Assembly: GCA_025350775.1 (NCBI GenBank)
Contig: JANXXF010000057.1
Location: forward strand, 1-7,461
Direction of reading: 5' to 3'
DNA: 7,461 bases
Source: Actinomycetes bacterium
GTDB lineage: Bacteria > Actinomycetota > Thermoleophilia > Gaiellales > Gaiellaceae
Positions 1 through 6,033 of this stretch are shown here, piece after piece. Numbering within the stretch: the first letter of the stretch is position 1; every line of letters begins with the position of its first letter. The translations under genes were made by a program, and so were the position numbers. The notes under the pieces were generated by a model. It was not told the DNA's origin and did not search any database. It saw only the letters and a program-made list of their open reading frames with translations.

Positions 1-787
1 GGTAGAAGCCGTGCTCGTCGTCGCGGAAGATCTCGTCGTGCGCGAGCGAGCCGCGGCGGCGCGCCAGGTCGAGCCCGTCGCCGATCTCGACCGATTTGAC
101 CGCCTGGATGCCCATCAGCGCCCAGGCGATGCGCGCATCGAGCCGCTCCTCCTTCGTCACGTACGAGCCGAGCCCGGGCGGCAGCCCGTCGACATGGATC
201 TCGACGACGCCGCCGAGCGTGTCGCGGTCGGTCTTTGCGGCGTCCATCGCCTTGCGCATCGCGGCCTCGCCGTGGGCGCCGCCCACCTCGATCGTCTCCG
301 ACGACACGGTCACCGCGAGCGCCGCCAGCAGCGCCTTGGCCACTCCCCCGGCAGCGACGGTGACGGCCGTGTGTCGCGCGCTCGCGCGCTCGAGGGCGTT
401 GCGGACGTCGTCGTAGTCGTACTTCATCACCGCGGCGAGGTCGGCGTGGCCGGGGCGCGGCAGCGTGACCGCCTTCGTGCCCTTGCCGGACGGCTCGCCC
501 TCGGGCGGCCAGGGGCTCATGCCCCACAGCCAGTTCTTGTGATCGGCGTTGCGGACGACGAGCGTCAGCGGCGTGCCGAGGGTGCGCCCCTGGCGCAGCC
601 CGGTCAGCACCTCGACGCGGTCGGTCTCGATCTGCTGGCGCGGGCTGCGGCCGTACCCCTGCTGCCGCCGCCAGAGGTCGTGGTCGATCTTCGCGCGGTC
701 GAGCTCGAGGCCGGCCGGCAGGCCGGTGACAATCGCGACGAGCGCGGGGCCGTGCGACTCGCCGGCTGTGACGATGTTGAGAGCCAT
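1..787 (-). CDS. aroC: Chorismate synthase (partial, C-terminus off window)
   Basis: Chorismate synthase makes chorismate from 5-enolpyruvylshikimate-3-phosphate, using reduced FMN; it is the last step of the shikimate pathway, in the cytoplasm. About 262 N-terminal residues are present. I read MALNIVTAGESHGPALVAIV at the start (family signature with GESHG at residues 9-13), RPGHADLA in the middle and ERASARHTA further on, then IQAVKSVEIGDG and AHDEIF near the window edge; all are chorismate synthase hallmarks. The usual length is about 360-400 residues, so roughly a third is missing only because the window ends. I chose the ATG at 787; a GTG codon lies immediately upstream (790) and is an equal alternative. 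No clear Shine-Dalgarno sequence precedes either. The gene starts 46 bases after the stop of the exported-protein gene on the same strand, so it may be read from that gene's promoter. Confidence 0.96.
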   Translation of the reverse strand, partial: MALNIVTAGESHGPALVAIVTGLPAGLELDRAKIDHDLWRRQQGYGRSPRQQIETDRVEVLTGLRQGRTLGTPLTLVVRNADHKNWLWGMSPWPPEGEPSGKGTKAVTLPRPGHADLAAVMKYDYDDVRNALERASARHTAVTVAAGGVAKALLAALAVTVSSETIEVGGAHGEAAMRKAMDAAKTDRDTLGGVVEIHVDGLPPGLGSYVTKEERLDARIAWALMGIQAVKSVEIGDGLDLARRRGSLAHDEIFRDDEHGFY

Positions 788-833
788 CACCGGAAGGGTA
801 GTCGCCGTGGCGACGGAGGCGGCGACGGAGCGG

Positions 834-1529
834 TCAGCCGGTGGCGCGAGCCCGGCGGCGCCGGCGCAGCAGCACCCACCCGCCCAGAGCTGCGACCACA
901 CCGCCAACCGGCAGGGCGATCGCCAGGATCAGCCCGGCGCCGGGGCCCCGGCCACCCGTGAAGTAGTCGAGCCGGCCGTGGATGATCGAGAACTGCCCGT
1001 CGACGAGGATGCCGACCTCCCAGTTGACCACCAGGATCCTGCCATTCGTCGGCTTCAGCACCTCGTCCGGCGTGCCGATGCCCATGTACTGGATGCGGTG
1101 GTCGTGCCACTCCCAGGTCTGCCCGGTCGACACCACCAGCCAGTCGGCCGGCAGCAGCGGGTTCGCCTCCTTGGGCAGGACGTAATCCTCCTTGCGAAAG
1201 CGGTCGAGATCGAGCCAGCGTGACGGCGAGTGCCGGTTTACCGAGACGCCGCGGGCGTCGAAGCGCAGGTACGGCTCGTTCTCGTAGCCCTTGACGATGA
1301 CGGTCTTGCCCGTTTCGTTGGTGATGACGAGCCGGTCGTCACGGTCGGCGACCGAGACGTCGAGGCCCGGCACGGGCGGGACGATGCCGGTGACGACCGA
1401 GAGGAAGCGCTTGCTCGTCGAGCGCTGGCCGCCGTGCGCGAGGGCGCCGGCCGGCAGTGCCAGCGCAACGCCCAGCACGGCGACGACGACCGCGCCGGCG
1501 ATTCGCGCACGGGGCCGCGCCGGTGCCAC
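834..1529 (-). CDS. Membrane-anchored exported protein with WHDHR motif, function unknown
   Basis: With a GTG start at 1529 this is 231 residues. Seen in the sequence: an Arg-rich N-terminus, a hydrophobic signal segment (about residues 10-30) ending in ALA, then HGGQR. A beta-rich outer domain follows with GYENEPYLRF at 81-90 and WHDHR at 141-145. A single C-terminal transmembrane segment at about 199-221 is followed by a run of arginines, so the bulk should lie outside the membrane with the C-terminus inside. From memory, similar actinobacterial proteins with EPYLRF and WHDHRIHWM motifs exist without assigned function; I know no named family. Cleavage after ALA would expose histidine 32 as the new N-terminus. 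The open frame extends to an ATG at 1643, but the extension adds a long N-region, includes a rare TTA leucine codon and overlaps the likely promoter. A second ATG at 1622 has a GAGGA eight bases upstream and remains possible. The gene is divergent from the large secreted-protein gene and 46 bases upstream of aroC. Confidence 0.8.
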   Translation of the reverse strand: MAPARPRARIAGAVVVAVLGVALALPAGALAHGGQRSTSKRFLSVVTGIVPPVPGLDVSVADRDDRLVITNETGKTVIVKGYENEPYLRFDARGVSVNRHSPSRWLDLDRFRKEDYVLPKEANPLLPADWLVVSTGQTWEWHDHRIQYMGIGTPDEVLKPTNGRILVVNWEVGILVDGQFSIIHGRLDYFTGGRGPGAGLILAIALPVGGVVAALGGWVLLRRRRRARATG

Positions 1530-1582
1530 TACAGCCGCTCTGACGCCCCTGACGGCCGGATCCACGGCGACGCCGTACTGCA

Positions 1583-1612
1583 ACGCTAAGCGGTGCCGGA
1601 AGCCCTTGTGAA
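1583..1612 (-). promoter_or_regulatory. Possible minus-strand promoter for the exported-protein gene
   Basis: On the minus strand TTCACA (1607-1612; five of six matches to TTGACA) is followed after 18 bases by TAGCGT (1583-1588; three of six to TATAAT). Transcription would begin near 1576, leaving a leader of about 47 bases before the GTG at 1529. The -10 match is weak, so this is tentative. Confidence 0.3.
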
Positions 1613-1634
1613 ACAGCGTCATCCGGAGTATCCT
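1606..1634 (+). promoter_or_regulatory. Likely housekeeping sigma promoter for the large secreted-protein gene
   Basis: TTGTGA (1606-1611) and TATCCT (1629-1634) are separated by exactly 17 bases; each matches four of six consensus positions. Transcription would begin around 1641 and give a leader of about 59 bases containing the strong ribosome binding site. The stretch also has lower GC than the neighbouring genes. Confidence 0.5.
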
Positions 1635-1682
1635 CGACGGCATTGCGGTGGTGCGGAGTCCGGAAGGGCGGCCACGGCTCTC

Positions 1683-1690
1683 AGAAGGAG
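1683..1690 (+). promoter_or_regulatory. Strong ribosome binding site fixing the start at 1700
   Basis: AGAAGGAG is a near-perfect Shine-Dalgarno sequence with nine bases between it and the ATG at 1700. The open frame runs back to an ATG-like start at 1643, but this site and the signal peptide that begins at 1700 decide for the downstream start. It is the only clear Shine-Dalgarno sequence in the window. Confidence 0.85.
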
Positions 1691-1699
1691 AGGGAACAG

Positions 1700-4600
1700 A
1701 TGGTCAGTAGCAAGAGAGAGGCAGGGTCGTGGTTGAGGCGCATCGTCGCGCTCACGGCACTTGCGGCAGTAGCGCTCTTCATCGGTGTGGGCGGGGCCAG
1801 TGCAGCTCCGCCGACCGCACTGATCAACGGCAACACGGTCAGCGGCGGCGCCGGTAGCCAGGAGGCGACGATCGCGACCGCCCAGGGCTTCGCCGTGACC
1901 GTCGTCAGCGGCGCCACCTGGAGCACGATGACCCAGGCGCAGTTCGGCACCTACGACGTGCTGATCGTCGGCGACCCGACGTGCGGCATCCTCTCGAGCT
2001 CGGTCAACTCGAGCGCCGGTGTCTGGGGCCCTGTGGTGCTCGGAAATGCGGGTGGCAGAACGCTCGCGGGCAACCGGGTGCTCGTCGGCACCGACCCCGT
2101 CTTCCACGACGGTGGCTCTGGCACAGCGCGCGCCGCGATCATCCGTGACGGCATCGCGTTCGCCGGCAAGCAGCCGGGCCGGACGGGCATCTACCTCGAC
2201 GCGACGTGCGGTGGCATCACGACGGCGACGCTCGCCGCCATGAGCGAGGGCTCCGGCTCGTGGTCGATCAACACGCGTCCGCCGTGCGGTGGCAGCGTCT
2301 CGATCATCGCGGCCAACCCGTCGTTCGCGTCGACTACGACCGCGAGCCTGCAGGGCTGGGGCTGCTCGGTGCACGAGACGTTCCCGACGTTCACGACCGA
2401 CTGGAACCCGCTCGCGGTAGCGACGGACACGCCCAGTCACCCAACCTGCGGTATCGACCCGGCGAACGGGTTGAGCCACTGCGGTCAGGCGTACATCCTG
2501 ATCGCCGGCTCGTCGATCGTCCTGCTGTCGGGCAGCATCTCGGTGACGCCGTTGACGGACACGAATCCAGCCTTCACCGACCACACGGTCAATGCCCATG
2601 TGACTTCGGGCGGCTCGCCGCTCGCGGGCCAGGTCGTGACCTGGACGGTGACGGGCCAGAACGCCGGCGCTGTTGGCACCTGCGTCCCCGTCGGCTGTGT
2701 GACGGACGCGAACGGCGACGTGTCGTTCACCTACCACGACACCAACGGTGCCGGTAGCGACACGATCAAGGCCAGCTTCGTCGATGCAGCGGGCTCGCTG
2801 CAGGCGGCGACGGCTGCCAAGGACTGGGTCGCACCGCTCGACGCCGACCTGCGGGTCGTCTCGAAGGTCGACACGGCCGACCCGGTGCTGCTGGGCAGCA
2901 CCTTCTCGTACGTGATCACGGTCGGCAATGCCGGGCCGGCGAACGCCACGGGCGTCGTCGTCACCGACACGCTGCCGGCGGGGCTCAGCTTCGTCAGCGG
3001 TGCCGGCTGCTCGGCAGTCGGCCCGGTCGTGACCTGCACGGTCGGCGCGCTCGCGTCCGGCTCCACTGCGGGTGTGAGCTTCATCGTCAACGCTGACGCG
3101 ATCGGCACCTGGACGGACACCGCCAGCGTCTCCGGCGGGCAGCCCGACCTCGACCTGAGCAACAACTCGAAGTCGGAGTCGACGACGGTGCAAGCCGTCA
3201 CCGACCTCGAGGTCAGCTCGAAGACCGACAGCGCCGATCCGGTGCTGCACGGCGACACGTTCTCGTACACCATCGCCGTGCGGAACAACGGCCCGTCGGA
3301 TGCAACCGGCGTCGTCGTCACCGACACGCTGCCGGCGGGGCTTGTCTTCTTCAGCAGCCCTGACTGCAGCGCAGTCGGCCCGATCGTGACCTGCTCGGTG
3401 GGTGCTCTTGCCTCCGGCAGCAGCGCGAGCGTCACGTTCGCGGTCACGGCCACCTCGGCCGGTGTGAAGGTCGACACCGCCAGCGTCACCGGCGACCAGT
3501 CCGACCCCGACCCGAGCAACAACACGAAGTCGGAGCGCACGACGGTTGACCCCGTCGCCGCTCTCCGGGTGAGCAAGTCGGGTGACGCCTCGGTCTTCTG
3601 GGGCCAGAACGCGACATACACGATCGTGGTCGGCAATGCCGGCCCCGACGCCGCGACCGGCGTCGACGTGACCGACTCGATCGCTGGGCCGGGCACATTC
3701 GTGTCGGGCACGGCTGCGGGTGGTGCCTGCACGATCTCGGCCGGGCTGGTGCACTGCCCGGTCGGCACGATCGCTGCCGGTGGCTCGTCGATCGTGACGA
3801 TCGTCGTCAGCGGCGACGCTCCCGGGATCATCGTCGACAAGGCTCATGCCGCAGGCAACGAGTTCGAGGTTGACCTGAGCGACAATGGTGCTGACGCGTC
3901 GACCGACGTGCTGGCACACCCGACGAAGATCACCTACACGGGCGACACGACGAGCAACTACCACGACGCGGCCGTCCTCTCGGCCAAGCTCGTGGATCTG
4001 GCCACAGGCCTGCCGCTCGGCAGCAAGGCCGTGGACTTCGCGCTCGACGCGCAGACCTGCACCGACGGCACCAACGCCCTCGGCGTAGCCTCCTGCTCGA
4101 TCGTGCCGAACGAGGCCGCAGGCAGCTACCCGCTGTCGGCGACCTACGCAGGCTCGTTCCTGTTTGTCGGCAGCATCGACAGCGGCACGTTCGTCGTGAC
4201 GCTCGAGCAGACGATGACGGTGTATACGGGTGCGACGGCTCCGGTGCTGAATGGTACGAGCCTGCTGCTCTCGGCGACGCTGAAGGAGGATGGTGTGACC
4301 GCGATCGCGGGCCGCTCCGTCACTCTCAAGATCGGCACGGGTGGGACGGCGCAGAGCTGCGTCGCGGTCACCTCTGCTGCCGGTGCGGCTTCCTGCTCGA
4401 TCCTGGTCAACCAGGCTGCGGGTATTCAGCCGCTGTCGGCAACGTTCGCCGGTGACGCCTTCTACCTGGCGTCCTCGGACAGCTCGGCAGTGCGCGTGTA
4501 CACGGCACAGTCGGTCAAGCAGGACGCTCTTGCCACGCTCGACGCGCTTGCCGGCTCGCCCTGCACGGAAGGCAAGTACGACGGCAAGGACGGCAAGAAG

Positions 4601-5116
4601 CGCAAGGCCGACGACGCTGACGAGAACGACTGCCACAACCGGTTCGCCTCGGCGGACAGGAAGGTGCGCAAGTCGCTCACAGCAGCCTGGTGGCTCGACG
4701 GCAACCACCTGAGCCTGAACGGCTGCGGTGTCTTCGACAACGAGAAGGCCGCTGCCAGCCAGCTCATGGAGCTGCTCAAGAGCAAGAAGCTGACGGCAGC
4801 CCAGAAGGCAGCGATCCAGGCAGTCATCGACCAGCTCGTCCAGGCCGACCAGATCCTGGCCCAGACGGCTGTCGACGAGGCAACCGCCGCCGGTGGCAAC
4901 GCCAAGAAGCTGGCAGCCGCCAACAAGGCCCTGGCCAAGGCCGCCGCGCTGATCGCAGCCGGCAAGCCCGACGAGGCGATCAACCAGTACCGCATCGCCT
5001 GGGAGAAGGCACAGGAGTCGCTGGGCCGCAAGGTCTGTGGCGACGACGGCCACGAAGACGAAGACGGCCACGACGGCGGCCACCACGACGGTGGCAGCGA
5101 GGGCGGCGACCACTAA
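1700..5116 (+). CDS. Large secreted mosaic protein with Big_1-like, DUF11 and Ig-like repeats and a helical C-terminal module
   Basis: The product is 1138 residues. Layout: signal peptide 1-35 (LRR basic region, hydrophobic core, cleavage after ASA); an N-terminal domain 36-278 with alternating strand/helix character (YDVLIVGDP at 85-93, GTDPVFHD at 130-137), possibly an amidotransferase-like or Rossmann-like fold (weak guess); a bacterial Ig-like domain of Big_1 type at about 279-377 (TDANGDVSFTY near 335). Three DUF11-type repeats follow at 382-500, 501-619 and 620-741 (first two with VVVTDTLPAGL), then two Ig-like domains at 742-837 and 838-934 ending in PLSAT-(Y/F)AG motifs, then a charged and helical region 935-1113 and a Gly/Asp/His/Glu tail 1114-1138. 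No LPXTG motif, C-terminal membrane segment or lipobox is visible, so how it stays on the surface, if it does, is unclear. Likely an adhesin or envelope structural protein; this rests on architecture alone. It is divergent from the 834-1529 gene and convergent with aroE. No catalytic motif was recognised. Confidence 0.9.
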   Translation: MVSSKREAGSWLRRIVALTALAAVALFIGVGGASAAPPTALINGNTVSGGAGSQEATIATAQGFAVTVVSGATWSTMTQAQFGTYDVLIVGDPTCGILSSSVNSSAGVWGPVVLGNAGGRTLAGNRVLVGTDPVFHDGGSGTARAAIIRDGIAFAGKQPGRTGIYLDATCGGITTATLAAMSEGSGSWSINTRPPCGGSVSIIAANPSFASTTTASLQGWGCSVHETFPTFTTDWNPLAVATDTPSHPTCGIDPANGLSHCGQAYILIAGSSIVLLSGSISVTPLTDTNPAFTDHTVNAHVTSGGSPLAGQVVTWTVTGQNAGAVGTCVPVGCVTDANGDVSFTYHDTNGAGSDTIKASFVDAAGSLQAATAAKDWVAPLDADLRVVSKVDTADPVLLGSTFSYVITVGNAGPANATGVVVTDTLPAGLSFVSGAGCSAVGPVVTCTVGALASGSTAGVSFIVNADAIGTWTDTASVSGGQPDLDLSNNSKSESTTVQAVTDLEVSSKTDSADPVLHGDTFSYTIAVRNNGPSDATGVVVTDTLPAGLVFFSSPDCSAVGPIVTCSVGALASGSSASVTFAVTATSAGVKVDTASVTGDQSDPDPSNNTKSERTTVDPVAALRVSKSGDASVFWGQNATYTIVVGNAGPDAATGVDVTDSIAGPGTFVSGTAAGGACTISAGLVHCPVGTIAAGGSSIVTIVVSGDAPGIIVDKAHAAGNEFEVDLSDNGADASTDVLAHPTKITYTGDTTSNYHDAAVLSAKLVDLATGLPLGSKAVDFALDAQTCTDGTNALGVASCSIVPNEAAGSYPLSATYAGSFLFVGSIDSGTFVVTLEQTMTVYTGATAPVLNGTSLLLSATLKEDGVTAIAGRSVTLKIGTGGTAQSCVAVTSAAGAASCSILVNQAAGIQPLSATFAGDAFYLASSDSSAVRVYTAQSVKQDALATLDALAGSPCTEGKYDGKDGKKRKADDADENDCHNRFASADRKVRKSLTAAWWLDGNHLSLNGCGVFDNEKAAASQLMELLKSKKLTAAQKAAIQAVIDQLVQADQILAQTAVDEATAAGGNAKKLAAANKALAKAAALIAAGKPDEAINQYRIAWEKAQESLGRKVCGDDGHEDEDGHDGGHHDGGSEGGDH
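2843..3199 (+). repeat. DUF11 tandem unit 1 (357 bp, 119 codons)
   Basis: This unit encodes residues 382-500 of the secreted protein. It aligns without gaps to the next unit, with 79 of 119 residues identical by manual count. A stretch of 35 identical bases (2951-2985) recurs at 3308-3342, encoding the GVVVTDTLPAG core. The unit has one cysteine pair (residues 437 and 446). Confidence 0.85.
3200..3556 (+). repeat. DUF11 tandem unit 2 (357 bp, 119 codons)
   Basis: This unit encodes residues 501-619, exactly one period after unit 1. It has the same cysteine positions (556 and 565) and the same SNN end motif (SNNTKSE versus SNNSKSE in unit 1). A third, diverged copy follows at 3557-3922 (122 residues, 620-741); it has lost the TLPAGL motif but keeps NAGP, VTD and a cysteine pair. 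Confidence 0.85.
4502..5113 (+). other. Unnamed helical C-terminal module with acidic/His tail in the secreted protein
   Basis: Residues 935-1138 differ from the beta-rich repeats before them. A Lys/Asp-rich loop (958-977) lies between cysteines 955 and 978. Then come WWLDGNHLS (997-1005), a cysteine at 1009, Ala/Lys/Gln-rich helices (about 1013-1085), and a TPR-like helix with GKPDEAINQYRIAWEKA (1088-1104). Cysteine 1113 precedes a 25-residue tail with nine Gly, seven Asp, five His, three Glu and one Ser. I recall broadly similar C-terminal modules on other secreted actinobacterial proteins but know no family name. A role in surface retention or metal binding is inference. Confidence 0.6.
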
Positions 5117-5152
5117 CCACCCCGCAGCGGCCCGAGCCGCACCACAACACCA

Positions 5153-5184
5153 CGGAGAGGCCCGCCACCAGGCGGGCCTCTCCG
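5153..5184. terminator. Hairpin terminator shared by convergent genes
   Basis: A perfect 14-bp inverted repeat (arms 5153-5166 and 5171-5184) encloses the loop ACCA, with core GGAGAGGCCCGCC pairing to GGCGGGCCTCTCC. It lies 36 bases after the stop of the secreted-protein gene and 12 bases beyond the aroE stop on the other strand. No U-tract follows on the plus strand. On the minus strand the hairpin is followed by TGGTGTTGTGGTG, which is only moderately T-rich. It probably ends transcription in both directions. Confidence 0.8.
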
Positions 5185-5196
5185 CTGCCCGGGCCC

Positions 5197-6033
5197 CTAC
5201 GCGCGCCGCGCTGCGCGCATCGCCGCGACCGGCGCTGCCTGGCCCGTCCAGCGCTCGAACGCCGCGGCGCCCTGACCCACCAGCACCGCCATGCCGTCGA
5301 CGACGATGTCGCAGCCGGCGGCGCGGGCCGCTTCGATGAGCGCCGTCGGCGTGCCGTCACGGTTGTAGGCCAGGTCGACGACTTGCTGGCCGTGCTGCGG
5401 CGCTACGACGACCTCGGCCCTGAGCGGTGTCGAGTTGAGCAGGATGCCAAAGCCGTCGCCGCGTGGCGGCCACGCGGCCGTGGTGCCCCCACAGAGGGCA
5501 GCGAGCGTGCGCGCCTGTTCGTCGCGGCGGGCCGAGACAACGACGTCGGCACCGGCATCCGCCAGCGCGACAGCGACGGCCTTCGCCGCCCCGCCGGCGC
5601 CCAGCAGCAGCACCCGCTCCCCCGCCGCGCGCACGGCCTGCGTCACCGCGAGCCCGTCGGTGGACGAGCCCAGCACGCGACCGTCACGCACGACGAGCGT
5701 ATTGACCGACTCCGCGCGCGCCGCGACCGGGTCAACCTCGTCGCAGAAGGGGATGACCGCCGACTTGTGCGGGATCGTGACGTTGGCTCCGGCGAGGCCC
5801 AGCGCCGCCAAACCGCGCACCGCCTCCCCCACCCGCTCCGGCTCGACGTCGAGCGCCACGTACGCCCAGTTCAGCCCGAGCGCGCGAAATGCCGCATTCT
5901 GCATCCGCGGCGACAGCGAGTGCGCAACCGGATGGCCCAGCAGCGCGACGATGCGCGTCTCCGCGTCGATCGCCGGCGGGCCTGGCTGCGCGGACGGGTC
6001 GCCGGACGGCGGCGTGCTGTCGGGACTGCTCAT
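5197..6033 (-). CDS. aroE: Shikimate 5-dehydrogenase
   Basis: Reduces 3-dehydroshikimate to shikimate with NADPH in the cytoplasm, two pathway steps before the substrate of AroC is formed. The product is 278 residues, a usual length. Seen: GHPVAHSLSP (33-42, the two serines that hold shikimate), NVTIPHK (84-90, catalytic Lys90), NT at 111-112, STDG with catalytic Asp126, the nucleotide-binding loop GAGGAAKA (145-152), and the C-terminal VGQGAAAFERWTG. Differences from common consensus: the His-Asn after SPxx is Gln-Asn, NTD is STD, and the NRT motif that binds the NADP phosphate reads ARR. The first 21 residues are a Pro/Ser/Gly-rich extension. The ATG at 6033 overlaps the mltG stop in a TGATG, which supports this start and translational coupling. 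The open frame extends far upstream through mltG, but only as an artefact. Confidence 0.96.
   Translation of the reverse strand: MSSPDSTPPSGDPSAQPGPPAIDAETRIVALLGHPVAHSLSPRMQNAAFRALGLNWAYVALDVEPERVGEAVRGLAALGLAGANVTIPHKSAVIPFCDEVDPVAARAESVNTLVVRDGRVLGSSTDGLAVTQAVRAAGERVLLLGAGGAAKAVAVALADAGADVVVSARRDEQARTLAALCGGTTAAWPPRGDGFGILLNSTPLRAEVVVAPQHGQQVVDLAYNRDGTPTALIEAARAAGCDIVVDGMAVLVGQGAAAFERWTGQAAPVAAMRAARRA

Noticed and set aside
11..961. A 316-residue plus-strand open frame
   Set aside because: It is antisense to aroC and runs into the exported-protein gene. Its product is Arg/Ala-rich and domain-free, as expected of a GC-rich shadow frame.
1700..1804. Tat signal peptide in the secreted protein
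   Set aside because: There is an Arg-Arg pair (WLRRIV), but not the S/T-RRxFLK pattern, so ordinary Sec export is more likely.
2843..3922. CRISPR-like or dispersed repeat
   Set aside because: The repeats are about 357 bases, in frame, and encode DUF11 domains; there are no short repeats with spacers.
1619..5113. A 1164-residue open frame on the minus strand covering the whole secreted-protein gene
   Set aside because: It is codon-aligned with the plus gene, so it stays open merely because the plus gene avoids TTA, CTA and TCA codons. Its translation is Arg/Gly/Asp-rich with no recognisable domain, whereas the plus frame has a Shine-Dalgarno sequence, a signal peptide and known repeats.
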